A stretch of DNA of 64,000 nucleotides, taken from positions 1 through 64,000 of the forward strand of contig NZ_JARANZ010000002.1 of the NCBI RefSeq assembly GCF_029889905.1, in the 5' to 3' direction. The DNA is from Chromohalobacter sp. 11-W. GTDB taxonomy: Bacteria > Pseudomonadota > Gammaproteobacteria > Pseudomonadales > Halomonadaceae. Shown in pieces: positions 1-9,854 of this stretch. Numbering within the stretch: position 1 is the stretch's first letter; each line of letters begins with the position of its first letter. The notes under the pieces are model-generated. The model was not told where the DNA came from. It did not search any database and saw only the letters and a program-made list of their open reading frames with translations. The position numbers were made by a program, and so were the translations under genes.

Positions 1-108
1 CATAGCGAGCGTGTCCCACCTGATCCCATGCCGAACTCAGCAGTGAAACCGCTTAGCGCCGATGGTAGTGTGGGGCTTCCCCATGCGAGAGTAGGTCATC
101 GTCAGGCA
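1..108 (+). rRNA. rrf: 5S ribosomal RNA, 5' end cut by window edge
   Basis: The first 108 bases match the gammaproteobacterial 5S rRNA pattern: the CCATGCCGAACTCAG segment near base 27, GTGAAACCGC near base 43, the GATGGTAGTGTGGGG helix at 61-75 and the closing GTCAGGCA at 101-108. Roughly a dozen bases of the 5' end lie outside the window. A strong terminator follows 8 bases later, so this is the distal end of an rrn operon. The 16S and 23S genes should lie just to the left. Confidence 0.95.
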
Positions 109-116
109 TTTCTTCT

Positions 117-148
117 AAAACCCCCGCTTCGACTGAAGCGGGGGTTTT
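117..148 (+). terminator. Rho-independent terminator of the rrn operon
   Basis: A perfect 14-bp inverted repeat (117-130 and 135-148) encloses a GACT loop. The core is CCCCCGCTTC/GAAGCGGGGG and the 3' arm ends in TTTT. It lies directly after the 5S gene and before prfC. Confidence 0.9.
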
Positions 149-267
149 GTCGTTTGGGGGGCTCTACCCACATGCACGTCTAAGCAGTACAATTCGCGGC
201 AAGAATCCATTCTTTTCAGTCAGATGCTTGATCAGCACCGACTGCCGCAAATCAGCGAAGTATATCG

Positions 268-1857
268 ATGTCAGACACTCAAGTGGCTAAAGAAGCAGAA
301 TTACGCCGGACCTTCGCCATCATCTCGCACCCCGACGCCGGCAAGACCACCATTACCGAAAAAATGCTGCTGTTCGGCAACGCTATTCAGCTTGCCGGCT
401 CGGTCAAAAGCAAGCGCGATGAACGTCATGCGACCTCCGATTGGATGAAGATGGAGCAGGAACGTGGCATCTCGGTGACGACCTCCGTGATGCAGTTCCC
501 GTACAACGGTAGAATCGTCAATCTGCTCGATACACCTGGCCACGAAGACTTTTCCGAGGACACCTACCGCACGCTGACGGCCGTGGATTCGGCGCTGATG
601 GTGATCGATGGCGCTAAAGGGGTCGAGGACCGCACCATCAAGTTGATGGATGTCTGTCGTTTGCGCACGACGCCTATTCTGACATTCATCAACAAGATGG
701 ATCGTGACATCCGTGATCCTGTCGAGGTAATGGATGAAGTCGAAACGGTACTGAACATTCAATGTGCCCCGATGACTTGGCCGGTGGGGATGGGACGCCA
801 TTTTCGTGGTGTCTATCATCTCTACAATGATGTCATTCACCTTTACAAGCAGGGCCAGGGCAACCGGATCCCGGAAGATCTACGCATCGAAGGGCTCGAT
901 AGCCCCGAGGTCGAGGAAACGTTGGGTAAGGATGCTGCGGAGGAATTACGGGCGGAAGTCGAACTGGTCCGTGGTGCGTCTCATACTTTCGATCTTGATG
1001 CATACCGCCGCGGCGACCTCACGCCGGTGTATTTTGGAACGGCGATGGGGAATTTCGGGGTGCGTGAAATGCTCGACGGCTTCGTCGAATATGCGCCCTC
1101 ACCGTTAGCGCGCGATACCGATAAGCGCACCGTAGAAGCAAGCGACGAACGTTTCACCGGTTTCGTCTTCAAGATCCAGGCCAATATGGATCCCAAGCAC
1201 CGTGACCGTGTTGCCTTCTTGCGGGTGTGTTCGGGCAAGTACGACAAGAACATGAAGATGCGCCACGTACGCATTGGCAAGGACGTCAAGATTGCCGATG
1301 CACTGACTTTCATGGCATCCGACCGCTCGCATGTCGAAGAAGCCTGGCCCGGCGACATTATCGGCCTGCACAACCATGGCACGATTCAGATCGGCGATAC
1401 CTTCACGCTGAACGAGGATATGCGCTTCACGGGTATCCCGCATTTTGCACCCGAGCTATTCAAGCGTGTGCGATTGCGTGATCCACTCAAGATGAAGGCC
1501 CTGCAAAAAGGGTTGAAGCAGCTCTCGGAGGAGGGGGCGACGCAGGTGTTCATGCCGATGGACAACAACGACCTGATTGTCGGTGCCGTAGGGTCGCTGC
1601 AGTTCGATGTCGTCGCTCATCGCCTGAAGCAGGAATACAAAGTTGATTGTCTTTATGAGCCAGTCAATGTGCAAACGGCACGGTGGGTGTATTGCAACGA
1701 CGCCAAGATGCTTGATGAGCTAAAGCGCAAAGCCAGTACCAATCTTGCCTGGGACGGTGGAGACTATCTCACCTACCTGGCACCGACGCGCGTCAATCTA
1801 CAAATGACGCAAGAGCGTTGGCCAGATGTCCAATTCCGAGCCACGCGTGAACACTGA
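268..1857 (+). CDS. prfC: Peptide chain release factor 3 (RF3)
   Basis: RF3 is the cytoplasmic translational GTPase that removes RF1/RF2 from the ribosome after peptide release. The 529-residue product has the usual family length. It shows the P-loop SHPDAGKTT near residue 20, the switch region [13 protein letters not shown] near 65, the G3 motif DTPGHEDF near 90 and the G4 motif NKMDRD near 142, followed by the EF-Tu-like domain 2 and the RF3 C-terminal domain. The ATG at 268 starts [20 protein letters not shown], typical of RF3. It has its own position after the rrn terminator; a TACAAT at 188-193 could be a -10 box, but no convincing -35 is seen. Confidence 0.97.
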   Translation: MSDTQVAKEAELRRTFAIISHPDAGKTTITEKMLLFGNAIQLAGSVKSKRDERHATSDWMKMEQERGISVTTSVMQFPYNGRIVNLLDTPGHEDFSEDTYRTLTAVDSALMVIDGAKGVEDRTIKLMDVCRLRTTPILTFINKMDRDIRDPVEVMDEVETVLNIQCAPMTWPVGMGRHFRGVYHLYNDVIHLYKQGQGNRIPEDLRIEGLDSPEVEETLGKDAAEELRAEVELVRGASHTFDLDAYRRGDLTPVYFGTAMGNFGVREMLDGFVEYAPSPLARDTDKRTVEASDERFTGFVFKIQANMDPKHRDRVAFLRVCSGKYDKNMKMRHVRIGKDVKIADALTFMASDRSHVEEAWPGDIIGLHNHGTIQIGDTFTLNEDMRFTGIPHFAPELFKRVRLRDPLKMKALQKGLKQLSEEGATQVFMPMDNNDLIVGAVGSLQFDVVAHRLKQEYKVDCLYEPVNVQTARWVYCNDAKMLDELKRKASTNLAWDGGDYLTYLAPTRVNLQMTQERWPDVQFRATREH

Positions 1858-1897
1858 AGCCCTAAGCGCTATTTGAAACGTCGGCGAGAGGCATGCC

Positions 1898-2677
1898 ATG
1901 TCTGCGACGCTGATTGATGCCCATTGTCATCTCGACTTCGATGCCTTCGATGAAGACCGTGACGCTGTACTGGCGCGTGCGACCAAGGCTGGAGTGGGGC
2001 ATTACATCGTTCCGGGGACTACGCGTGAGCGTTGGCCCCATGTGGCCGATCTTGGGCGACGTTCGGAGATCAGCGTCTGCTATGGACTGCATCCCTACTT
2101 TCTTTCGGCCCACGCGTCGGGAGATATCTACGCTTTGGAGGCCCAGCTCGACGCTCATCCCGAGACCGTCGCCGTTGGCGAATGTGGCATCGATGCGCGT
2201 CTTGATGACCTCGAGCGCCAATGGCAACTCTTCGATGTGCAATTGCGCATCGCGAAGCGGCGCCACCTGCCGGTTGTGATTCACTGTGTCCAGGCCAACG
2301 ACCAGGTAACAAAGCGCTTGCGTCAGCTCGCATTGCCCGCCGGTGGCCTGATACATGCGTTCTCGGGAAGCCCGGAGCAAGCTCGGGGCTTTCTGGAGTT
2401 GGGCTTCGTTCTGGGGCTCGGCGGGGGGGCGACCTATACACGTGCCAAACGCCTACGGCGTGCTATACGTTCGCTGCCCGAGGATGGCTACGTGCTCGAG
2501 ACCGATAGCCCGGATATGCCGTTGTCCGGCGCGCAGGGGCAACGCAATGAGCCGTCTCAAGTTCGTGCTGTCTGTGAGACGGTCGCCGACCTCCGAGAAC
2601 AGCCCTATGCCGCGATAGCGATGCAGAGCACCGCCACCGCACGTCGTTTATTCAGATTGGCGTCGCATCAAGCCTGA
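1898..2677 (+). CDS. TatD-family metal-dependent hydrolase (YjjV-like)
   Basis: A 259-residue TIM-barrel metallohydrolase of the TatD/YcfH/YjjV family; characterised members are 3'-5' exonucleases or deoxyribonucleases. Metal ligands are visible: DAHCHLD near residue 7, VGECGID near 92, VIHC near 127, HAFSG near 152 and ETDSPDMP near 206. The ATG at 1898 follows a GAGAGGC ribosome site. The gene starts 40 bases after prfC and its stop overlaps the end of convergent ygfZ by 10 bases. Which TatD subgroup it belongs to cannot be settled by eye; YjjV is most likely because of its length and its place beside prfC. Confidence 0.88.
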   Translation: MSATLIDAHCHLDFDAFDEDRDAVLARATKAGVGHYIVPGTTRERWPHVADLGRRSEISVCYGLHPYFLSAHASGDIYALEAQLDAHPETVAVGECGIDARLDDLERQWQLFDVQLRIAKRRHLPVVIHCVQANDQVTKRLRQLALPAGGLIHAFSGSPEQARGFLELGFVLGLGGGATYTRAKRLRRAIRSLPEDGYVLETDSPDMPLSGAQGQRNEPSQVRAVCETVADLREQPYAAIAMQSTATARRLFRLASHQA

Positions 2678-3714
2678 AGCGACATGCTTTCCGGGTCGAC
2701 GCGTTCGATCGCATAGGGTAACGCCAAGCGCTTAAGTGGAACGCCATCGACGTTGAGCTCGCGGGGCTCGTCGCGCTGCGTGATGATAGCGAGCACCTCG
2801 GCTTTACCATCAGCGTTCAGGGCGGCACACACGACGTCGCCTTGAGACTTGCCGTTAGCGTCGTGTACGGGCGTTCCCTGCGCTGGTAACGTGTCGTTTT
2901 CCAACTGAGCACGCAGCAGGCGTTTCTTGACCTGGCCACGGAAATGCGCCCGCGCGACCACTTCTTGTCCGGTGTAGCAGCCCTTGCGGAAGCTGATACC
3001 GCCCAAGGCCTCCCAATTGATCATCTGGGGAAGGTAGCTGTCACGTTGCGCATCCCCCAGCCAGGCGAGACCGGCCTGGATATCCTGCAGACGCCATACG
3101 GCGTTGCCGACGGGCGTTGCAATGCCTTCGAGAGCCTTCCAGGCGGATAGGGCTGCGTCCTCCGGGGCGACGACCATGAACCTTGGAGTCGGGCCTGGAT
3201 GGTGAAGGATGACCGTTGCCTCGTTTTGCGCCATGGCCCATGCGGCAGGGGCCGTGACATCGAGTTGCGCCTCGACCTGAGCAGCCGCGTCCTCGCCCAC
3301 AACACCGAATATCCGGGTCGCTGGCTGCGTGATCTCGACCTTGTAAAAGGGCGCGTATTTCGCGAGATGCGCGTGCAGCGGGTCGGCCACGCCGATATCC
3401 AGCAGGAGCCAATAGCGTGTCTCGTCCACACGCATCAATTGGCCGTTGGCCAGCACACGTCCCTTCGGAGAGCAAAATGCCGTCAAAGGCGCGAACTCGC
3501 CATCGGCTAGTGTCACCTGGGCGCTGGTTTGGCCCTGGAGGAAACGTTCGGCATCGAGACCGGCAATTTCCATGATCGAGTACTGCGGCAACGGCGCAAT
3601 TGCCGTAGACGACAAGGGCACGCGAGCCTGGGACAGGACTTCGCCGAAGTGCCACTCATTCTCCGCTGCGCGCACTAGCCCTTGCGTTTCAAGATGCCTG
3701 ATCCAATCGTTCAT
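2668..3714 (-). CDS. ygfZ: tRNA-modifying folate-binding protein YgfZ
   Basis: YgfZ is a tetrahydrofolate-dependent cytoplasmic protein that supports certain Fe-S enzymes such as MiaB. The family signature K-G-C-Y-T-G-Q-E is present (RKGCYTGQEVVARAHFRGQ, about two thirds along), with the GcvT-like fold around it. I chose the ATG at 3714 (MNDWIRHLETQG) because GGAG lies 7 bases upstream and the family begins here; the frame is open 54 bases further upstream without support. The product is 348 residues. sdhE, often its divergent neighbour, is absent; a small HMA-like gene takes that place. The 3' end overlaps the TatD gene tail to tail. Confidence 0.93.
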   Translation of the reverse strand: MNDWIRHLETQGLVRAAENEWHFGEVLSQARVPLSSTAIAPLPQYSIMEIAGLDAERFLQGQTSAQVTLADGEFAPLTAFCSPKGRVLANGQLMRVDETRYWLLLDIGVADPLHAHLAKYAPFYKVEITQPATRIFGVVGEDAAAQVEAQLDVTAPAAWAMAQNEATVILHHPGPTPRFMVVAPEDAALSAWKALEGIATPVGNAVWRLQDIQAGLAWLGDAQRDSYLPQMINWEALGGISFRKGCYTGQEVVARAHFRGQVKKRLLRAQLENDTLPAQGTPVHDANGKSQGDVVCAALNADGKAEVLAIITQRDEPRELNVDGVPLKRLALPYAIERVDPESMSLQA

Positions 3715-3873
3715 GGAATAACTCCGTATCGCGAACGCGACGGTCGCTCGACCGTATTCAAATGTCACACTCGAATATCAGGGCAGGCAAGGGATTTTCC
3801 AACCATCGCGGCGCCGCCGTTGTGCCATGATAAACTCCCACCGGCAAATGAATGAACGGATGGAGAAGCCCCC

Positions 3874-4065
3874 ATGGCGCATATAGCACTGACCTTCGAA
3901 CAAGTCGACAGTGCCGAGGATGTCAATCGCATTACCACGGCTCTGATGGAGATGGACGGCGTCGAGGAGGCCGAAGTCGGTCGTCATGGTGCCGACGTAG
4001 AAGGGCGCGTGCGGCGCGAGGCATTGCTGCAAACCGTCCGGGCGCTGGGGTACAAGGCACATTGA
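3874..4065 (+). CDS. Small HMA-fold-like protein lacking the CxxC metal site
   Basis: A 63-residue protein whose pattern fits the heavy-metal-associated (HMA) ferredoxin-like fold: an initial strand (HIALTFEQV), a helix ending in ALMEMDGVEEAEV, then a strand and a helix ending LLQTVRALGYKAH. In true HMA proteins the first loop carries GMxCxxC; here it reads VDSAEDVNR, with no cysteine in the whole protein. It therefore cannot bind soft metals in the usual way. A GGAG site precedes the ATG. It is followed after 21 bases by an OsmC-type gene and is probably cotranscribed with it. Function unknown. Confidence 0.75.
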   Translation: MAHIALTFEQVDSAEDVNRITTALMEMDGVEEAEVGRHGADVEGRVRREALLQTVRALGYKAH

Positions 4066-4086
4066 TTGCCACACGGGAGAGAAGCT

Positions 4087-4488
4087 ATGACAATCACGGT
4101 TATTACGCAGCGCGATGGCTCGCTTCGCCAACAGGCGACGGTAAGGGAATTTTCGGCGTTGACTGTGGATGCCCCGCGAGAGGTGGGAGGGGATGAAAGC
4201 GCTCCTGATCCGCATGACTATTTCGATCTGTCGCTCGGCGCGTGCAAGGCCATGACGGCGCTGATGTACGCCCGGCGCAAGCATTTGCCCGTGGAGACGA
4301 TCACTGCGACCGTCGAGCGCGACGCCAGCGAGGAGGCGCGAGGCCATTACCGGCTGACCGTGACGCTAGCGTTCGAGGGCATCAATGATCCCGAGACGCT
4401 GAACCGTCTGCTCGAGATTGCCGATCGCTGCCCGATACAACGCCTGATGACCGTCAGCGACGTGGATATCACTACGCGTCCGGCCTGA
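4087..4488 (+). CDS. OsmC-family peroxidase-like protein
   Basis: A 133-residue OsmC/Ohr superfamily protein. The two redox cysteines of the family are visible in LSLGACKAMTALMYARRK and IADRCPIQRLM. OsmC proteins reduce organic peroxides with a cysteine pair; this YhfA/OsmC-like subgroup has no settled substrate. I chose the ATG at 4087 because GGGAGAG lies 6-12 bases upstream; a TTG at 4066 is in frame but lacks support. It lies directly after the HMA-like gene and before uvrB. Thiol or peroxide defence is the best guess. Confidence 0.85.
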   Translation: MTITVITQRDGSLRQQATVREFSALTVDAPREVGGDESAPDPHDYFDLSLGACKAMTALMYARRKHLPVETITATVERDASEEARGHYRLTVTLAFEGINDPETLNRLLEIADRCPIQRLMTVSDVDITTRPA

Positions 4489-4542
4489 CCGCGAGTGCGG
4501 TCGAGACTTGAACGGCCCTTACCTCGCCCTTATGTGAGACTC

Positions 4543-6573
4543 ATGAGCAAACCCTTTCGCATTCAGTCGCAATTCCAGCCTGCGGGCGATCAGCCGACGG
4601 CTATCGAAGGCTTGATACATGGCTACAACGCCGGGCTTGCGCATCAAACGTTACTCGGTGTCACCGGGTCGGGGAAAACGTTCACCATGGCCAACGTGGT
4701 AGAGCGCCTACAGCGTCCGACCATCGTCATGGCCCCGAACAAGACGTTGGCTGCCCAGCTTTACGGTGAGTTCAAGAGCTTCTTTCCCGATAACGCGGTC
4801 GAGTATTTCGTGTCGTATTACGATTACTATCAGCCGGAAGCCTATGTACCGTCGTCGGACACCTTCATCGAGAAAGATGCCTCGGTCAACGATCATATCG
4901 AGCAGATGCGTCTCTCGGCGACCAAAGCGCTTCTGGAGCGTCGTGACTCGCTGATCGTAGTCTCCGTCTCGGCCATTTACGGCTTGGGGGATCCCGACCA
5001 GTATCTGAAGATGCGCCTGCACTTCAATCGTGGCGAGCTGATCGATCAACGCACCTTCTTGCGGCGCCTCGCCGAACTGCAATATACCCGCAACGACATG
5101 GATTTCCGTCGCGGTACTTATCGGGTTCGAGGCGATGTCATCGACGTCTTCCCGGCGGATTCGGAAGACGAAGCGGTGCGAGTGGAGCTGTTCGACGATG
5201 AGATCGAGACCATCAGCCTGTTCGATCCGCTGACCGGCGAAGTGCGTGGCAAGGTGCCGCGCATGACGATTTATCCCAAAAGCCACTATGTGACACCGCG
5301 CGAGACGATTCTCGGCGCCGTGGACGACATCAAGGCCGAGTTGGCCGAGCGGTTGGACTGGTTGCGCAAGAACGACAAGCTCGTCGAGGCGCAGCGTCTC
5401 GAGCAGCGCACGCTCTATGACATCGAAATGATGCTCGAACTGGGGTACTGCAATGGCATCGAGAATTACTCGCGCTATCTCTCGGGCCGCGCTCCCGGCG
5501 AGCCACCCCCGACGTTCTTCGATTACCTCCCGGATGACGCGCTGTTGTTCATCGATGAATCCCACGTCAGCGTTCCCCAGGTAGGCGGTATGTACAAGGG
5601 CGACCGTTCACGCAAGGAAACGTTGGTCGAATACGGGTTCCGGTTGCCCTCGGCGCTGGATAACCGCCCCATGAAGTTCGAGGAATGGGAGCGTATCTGT
5701 CCGCAGGCAACCTTCGTCTCCGCGACGCCGGGCAAGTATGAGGCCGAACATGCCGGCCAGGTCGTTGAACAGGTCGTGCGTCCTACCGGCTTGGTCGACC
5801 CCGAAATCGAAGTACGGCCGGCGGGTACACAGGTAGACGATCTGCTCTCCGAGATTCGGCTGCGCACTGAGGTGGGGGAGCGCGTTCTGGTCACCACGTT
5901 GACCAAGCGCATGGCCGAGGATCTCACCGAATATCTCGGCGAGCACGATATCCGCGTCCGCTACCTGCACTCCGATATCGATACCGTCGAGCGCATAGAG
6001 ATCATTCGCGATCTGCGGCTGGGGAAATTCGATGTACTCGTAGGCATCAACTTGCTGCGTGAAGGGCTGGATATACCGGAAGTCTCGCTGGTGGCGATTC
6101 TTGATGCCGACAAGGAAGGCTTCCTGCGCGCCGAGCGCTCACTGGTCCAGACTATCGGGCGTGCGGCGCGTAACGCACATGGCAAGGCGATTCTCTACGG
6201 TGATCGGATAACGGATTCGATGCGTCGAGCGATGGACGAAACCGAGCGCCGTCGTAATAAGCAGATCGCGTTCAACGAAGAGCATGGCATCACGCCCAAG
6301 ACGGTGACGAAGTCGGTGGCCGATATCATGGAAGGGGCTCAGACACCAGGCAAGAAGGTAGGGCACAAACGCCCCGACAAGCGTGTTGCCGAAGCTCCGG
6401 GTGATTACAGCGCCGAGCAGCTCAATCAGATGGATGCTGCGGGCCTGACCCGGGAAATTGGCAAGCTCGAGGACGCCATGCATGAAGCTGCGCAGAACCT
6501 GGAATTCGAAGAAGCCACGCGGCTACGTGATCAGTTGCAATCCTTGAAAGCACGGCTGCTTGAATTGGGTTAA
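4543..6573 (+). CDS. uvrB: Excinuclease ABC subunit B
   Basis: UvrB is the damage-verifying helicase-like subunit of nucleotide excision repair, loaded by UvrA and partnering UvrC. The 676-residue product has the usual length. It shows Walker [13 protein letters not shown] near residue 40, the beta-hairpin [12 protein letters not shown] near 95, DEXD-type [13 protein letters not shown] near 335, helicase motifs V/VI ([22 protein letters not shown]) and the C-terminal UVR domain at about 635-670. The start at 4543 ([18 protein letters not shown]) matches the family; an in-frame start 48 bases upstream would add an unconserved tail. A terminator follows 80 bases downstream. Confidence 0.98.
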   Translation: MSKPFRIQSQFQPAGDQPTAIEGLIHGYNAGLAHQTLLGVTGSGKTFTMANVVERLQRPTIVMAPNKTLAAQLYGEFKSFFPDNAVEYFVSYYDYYQPEAYVPSSDTFIEKDASVNDHIEQMRLSATKALLERRDSLIVVSVSAIYGLGDPDQYLKMRLHFNRGELIDQRTFLRRLAELQYTRNDMDFRRGTYRVRGDVIDVFPADSEDEAVRVELFDDEIETISLFDPLTGEVRGKVPRMTIYPKSHYVTPRETILGAVDDIKAELAERLDWLRKNDKLVEAQRLEQRTLYDIEMMLELGYCNGIENYSRYLSGRAPGEPPPTFFDYLPDDALLFIDESHVSVPQVGGMYKGDRSRKETLVEYGFRLPSALDNRPMKFEEWERICPQATFVSATPGKYEAEHAGQVVEQVVRPTGLVDPEIEVRPAGTQVDDLLSEIRLRTEVGERVLVTTLTKRMAEDLTEYLGEHDIRVRYLHSDIDTVERIEIIRDLRLGKFDVLVGINLLREGLDIPEVSLVAILDADKEGFLRAERSLVQTIGRAARNAHGKAILYGDRITDSMRRAMDETERRRNKQIAFNEEHGITPKTVTKSVADIMEGAQTPGKKVGHKRPDKRVAEAPGDYSAEQLNQMDAAGLTREIGKLEDAMHEAAQNLEFEEATRLRDQLQSLKARLLELG

Positions 6574-6652
6574 ATGACAAGCTTGTACTTTATACCGTTA
6601 TCTTCCATTGAGGGATAATCTCAAACGAGAGATGCACTTTTAGATAGACTTT

Positions 6653-6684
6653 GGGCGATCACTTCAGGCGTGATCGCCCATTTT
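6653..6684 (+). terminator. Probable rho-independent terminator after uvrB
   Basis: Perfect 10-bp inverted repeat GGGCGATCAC (6653-6662) and GTGATCGCCC (6670-6679) with a 7-base loop, followed by ATTTTC. It closes the uvrB transcript and lies immediately before a TATAAT element. Confidence 0.8.
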
Positions 6685-6693
6685 CGGTATAAT
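6663..6693 (+). promoter_or_regulatory. Candidate promoter of the fumarase gene
   Basis: A perfect -10 hexamer TATAAT lies at 6688-6693, 63 bases before the fumarase start. The only -35-like match is TTCAGG at 6663-6668 with a long 19-base spacer, placed in the loop of the uvrB terminator. Terminator and promoter therefore overlap physically. Confidence 0.45.
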
Positions 6694-6756
6694 CCGTTGT
6701 TTGTGTTTCTCGCGAGGTACTTCGCGGGGCGTTACCCATAATAAGGAGCCTCTTTC

Positions 6757-8262
6757 ATGACCGTGATACGCCAGGATGATGTAATCCAGAGCGTGGCCGA
6801 TGCCTTGCAGTTTATTTCTTACTACCATCCCAAAGACTTCATCGACGCCATGCACGAGGCGTATCAACGTGAGGAAAATCCCGCCGCTCACGATGCCATC
6901 GCTCAGATCCTGATCAACTCTCGAATGTGTGCCGAAGGCCATCGACCGATCTGTCAGGATACAGGCATCGTGACAGTATTCGTCGAGATCGGTATGGACG
7001 TCCGCTGGGAAGCCGACATGAGCCTCGATGACATGATCAACGAGGGTGTCCGCCAGGCGTACAAGCTGCCCGATAATGTGTTGCGTGCTTCGGTGCTGGC
7101 CGATCCTGACGGCAAGCGCCAGAATACCGGCGACAATACGCCAGCAGTCATCCATCACAAGCTGGTTCCCGGTGACAAGGTCGAAGTCCACGTCGCGGCA
7201 AAAGGGGGCGGCAGCGAGGCCAAGTCCAAGTTCGCGATGCTCAACCCTTCCGACAATGTCGCCGAGTGGGTCCTGGAGCAGTTGCCCAAGATGGGGGCAG
7301 GGTGGTGCCCGCCGGGCATGCTTGGTATCGGCATTGGCGGCACCGCCGAAAAAGCCATGGAGCTCGCCAAGGAAGCCTTGCTCGATCCCATCGACATTCA
7401 GGATCTCAAGGCCCGTGGTGCCGAGAACCGTGCCGAGGAACTGCGTCTCGAGCTCTTCGAGCAAGTCAATCGCACCGGTATCGGCGCGCAAGGGTTGGGT
7501 GGGCTGACCACCGTGCTCGATATCAAGGTCAAGGATTATCCCACCCATGCGGCCAACAAGCCGGTCGCTATCATTCCCAACTGCGCGGCCACGCGGCATG
7601 TTCACTTCACGCTGGATGGCAGCGGTACAGCGTCGCTGCCGGTCCCGAGGCTGGAAGACTGGCCGCAAATCACGCGTGAAGCGGGTGACGACGTCAAGCG
7701 AGTGAACCTGGATACAGTCACGGCGGAGGAGGCGGCTTCCTGGCAGCCGGGCGATACGCTGCTGCTCAATGGGAAGCTGCTGACCGGGCGTGATGCCGCG
7801 CACAAACGCATGGTCGATATGCTAGCCAAAGGCGAGTCCCTGCCGGTCGACCTGCGTGGGCGCTTCATCTATTACGTAGGGCCTGTCGATCCGGTTGGCG
7901 ACGAAGTCGTCGGTCCTGCCGGCCCCACAACCGCTACGCGTATGGACAAGTTCACGCGGACCATGCTCGAGCAGACCGGTCTACAGGGGATGGTCGGCAA
8001 AGCCGAACGGGGACCCATGGCGATCGAGGCAATCCGTGATAACGGGGCCGTTTACCTGATGGCAGTGGGAGGTGCTGCGTACTTGGTGGCACAAGCGATC
8101 AAGAAATCCCGCGTGGTCGCTTTCGAGGATCTCGGGATGGAAGCGATTTATGAGTTCGATGTCGAAGACATGCCGGTGACCGTTGCCGTCGACAGTCAAG
8201 GCGAATCGGTCCACCAGATCGGTCCGGCGAAATGGAAAGAGATTATCGCCGCGAGTGCATGA
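6757..8262 (+). CDS. fumA: Class I (Fe-S) fumarate hydratase
   Basis: Interconverts fumarate and L-malate in the TCA cycle using an oxygen-sensitive [4Fe-4S] cluster. The 501-residue single chain fuses the alpha and beta domains found as separate subunits in some fumarases. Cluster cysteines are visible in RPICQDTGI near residue 66, GAGWCPPGMLGIGIGG near 185 and IIPNCAATRH near 275. The start MTVIRQDDVIQSVADALQ follows an AAGGAG site. It is monocistronic by its flanking terminators. The symbol fumA is used in the broad class I sense. Confidence 0.95.
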   Translation: MTVIRQDDVIQSVADALQFISYYHPKDFIDAMHEAYQREENPAAHDAIAQILINSRMCAEGHRPICQDTGIVTVFVEIGMDVRWEADMSLDDMINEGVRQAYKLPDNVLRASVLADPDGKRQNTGDNTPAVIHHKLVPGDKVEVHVAAKGGGSEAKSKFAMLNPSDNVAEWVLEQLPKMGAGWCPPGMLGIGIGGTAEKAMELAKEALLDPIDIQDLKARGAENRAEELRLELFEQVNRTGIGAQGLGGLTTVLDIKVKDYPTHAANKPVAIIPNCAATRHVHFTLDGSGTASLPVPRLEDWPQITREAGDDVKRVNLDTVTAEEAASWQPGDTLLLNGKLLTGRDAAHKRMVDMLAKGESLPVDLRGRFIYYVGPVDPVGDEVVGPAGPTTATRMDKFTRTMLEQTGLQGMVGKAERGPMAIEAIRDNGAVYLMAVGGAAYLVAQAIKKSRVVAFEDLGMEAIYEFDVEDMPVTVAVDSQGESVHQIGPAKWKEIIAASA

Positions 8263-8282
8263 TCATGCGATGATCGTCGCCT

Positions 8283-8312
8283 CAGGCCCCGTCCACGCGG
8301 GGCCTGATTTTT
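8283..8312 (+). terminator. Rho-independent terminator after fumarase
   Basis: Inverted repeat CAGGCCCC (8283-8290) / GGGGCCTG (8299-8306), loop of 8 bases, then ATTTTT. It starts 20 bases after the fumarase stop. Confidence 0.85.
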
Positions 8313-8351
8313 AACCAGCGTGCGCTTCGAAGGTTTCAGGGAGGAACCGAC

Positions 8352-9776
8352 ATGACATCCGAACTGATCGGTATCCTGATCGTGACGATCCATGTGTTGG
8401 GCGCGTTGTCCGCCGTCATGGCATTGATGTCGAGTCGTACCTCGCAAGGGGCGGTTGCCTGGATCGTGACGCTTCTGACCTTTCCCTACCTGGCCGTTCC
8501 CATCTACTGGATCTTCGGACGTCCGCGTTTCTACGGATACACCTCCGCGCGAGGCGAACGCGATACCGTACTACGCCAAGTCCTATTGCGTTTCAGGCCT
8601 CGGCTCGAGCCCTTCTTTTCTCGCCCCTCGTTTGACACCACGCGCATTCAGGCCGTCGAGCGTCTGGCCATGATGCCCATGAGCACGGGCAATCGCGCCG
8701 AACTGCTCATCGATGGGGAAGAAACCTTCCAGAGCTTACTAGAGGGAATCGATGCCGCACGCGAATATATCCTCGTGCAGTTCTTCATTTTCCGCGCCGA
8801 TGAAATAGGCACCTTGTTCAAGCAGCACTTGATGCGTCGGGCAGAGCAGGGGGTGCGGGTGTGCTTGCTTTACGACGAAATCGGAAGCCGCAGTTTACCC
8901 AATGACTACTTGCACGAGTTATCGGAAGCGGGCATCGAGGTCACGGCCTTCAACTCGTCACGCGGCTGGCGGCACCGTTTCCAGATCAATTTCCGCAATC
9001 ATCGCAAGATCGTGGTCGTCGATGGGCGTGAGGGGTGGACGGGTGGCTTCAACGTGGCCGATGAATATTTAGGGCGGGTGGCGCGTTATGGCCCCTGGCG
9101 CGATACTCATCTCAAGCTCACCGGACCGAGCGTCATGGGGTTGCAGGAAGCTTTCTGGGAGGACTGGTACTGGGCCACTGAAGAGATCCTGTCCCTTAAC
9201 TGGGAACCGTCGATCACCTGCGATGAGTGCCAGCATGTGGTGATCGTACCCTCCGGGCCGGCTGATAACTGCGAGACGGCAAGCCTGCTGATTCAGCATG
9301 TCATTCACGGCGCCCATGAACGACTTTGGGTGACCAGCCCGTACTTCGTTCCGGATCAAGGGGTGCAAGATGCCTTGAAGCTGGCCGCCTTGCGAGGTGT
9401 CGATGTGCGCGTGATGATTCCCGAGCGCCCCGATCACTTGCTGGTCTTCCTCTCGGCTTTTTCCTTCTTGCCCGAGATGATTCGCCACGGTGTGCGCATT
9501 TTTCGCTATCAGCCGGGGTTCTTGCACCAGAAAGTCGTCCTGGTCGATGACGAGACGGCGCTGGTCGGATCGGTCAATCTCGATAACCGCTCGTTTCGAC
9601 TCAATTTCGAGATTACCGCGTATGTACCCGATGCGACGTTTGCCGGCCAGGTAGAGGGCATGCTACGTCGAGACTTTGCGGCATGCCGAGAGGTATCGCT
9701 GGACGAACTCAACAACCGTCCCATCTGGCGTAAGCTCGTCTCACGGGCGGCCTATCTGCTAGCGCCCATACAATGA
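8352..9776 (+). CDS. cls: Cardiolipin synthase (phospholipase D family)
   Basis: Makes cardiolipin at the inner membrane by phosphatidyl transfer between phosphatidylglycerol molecules. The 474-residue protein has two N-terminal membrane helices (about residues 4-26 and 33-55), then two PLD domains with H-x-K-x4-D motifs: NHRKIVVVDGREGWTGG near 216 and HQKVVLVDDETALVGS near 393, as in ClsA. A GGGAGG ribosome site precedes the ATG. Cardiolipin content commonly rises with salinity in halophiles, which fits this organism, but no regulatory site was recognised here. Confidence 0.95.
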   Translation: MTSELIGILIVTIHVLGALSAVMALMSSRTSQGAVAWIVTLLTFPYLAVPIYWIFGRPRFYGYTSARGERDTVLRQVLLRFRPRLEPFFSRPSFDTTRIQAVERLAMMPMSTGNRAELLIDGEETFQSLLEGIDAAREYILVQFFIFRADEIGTLFKQHLMRRAEQGVRVCLLYDEIGSRSLPNDYLHELSEAGIEVTAFNSSRGWRHRFQINFRNHRKIVVVDGREGWTGGFNVADEYLGRVARYGPWRDTHLKLTGPSVMGLQEAFWEDWYWATEEILSLNWEPSITCDECQHVVIVPSGPADNCETASLLIQHVIHGAHERLWVTSPYFVPDQGVQDALKLAALRGVDVRVMIPERPDHLLVFLSAFSFLPEMIRHGVRIFRYQPGFLHQKVVLVDDETALVGSVNLDNRSFRLNFEITAYVPDATFAGQVEGMLRRDFAACREVSLDELNNRPIWRKLVSRAAYLLAPIQ

Positions 9777-9854
9777 CATCCGTTGCGTGTCGAGACGCGA
9801 GGTCCACATGCTCGCGACTGTCGTACATTTACTGCGTGACCACCAGGAGTGCCG

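Noticed and set aside
6664-7803. 379-codon open frame on the minus strand opposite the fumarase gene
   Set aside because: Shadow of a highly conserved gene; no ribosome site or family motif.
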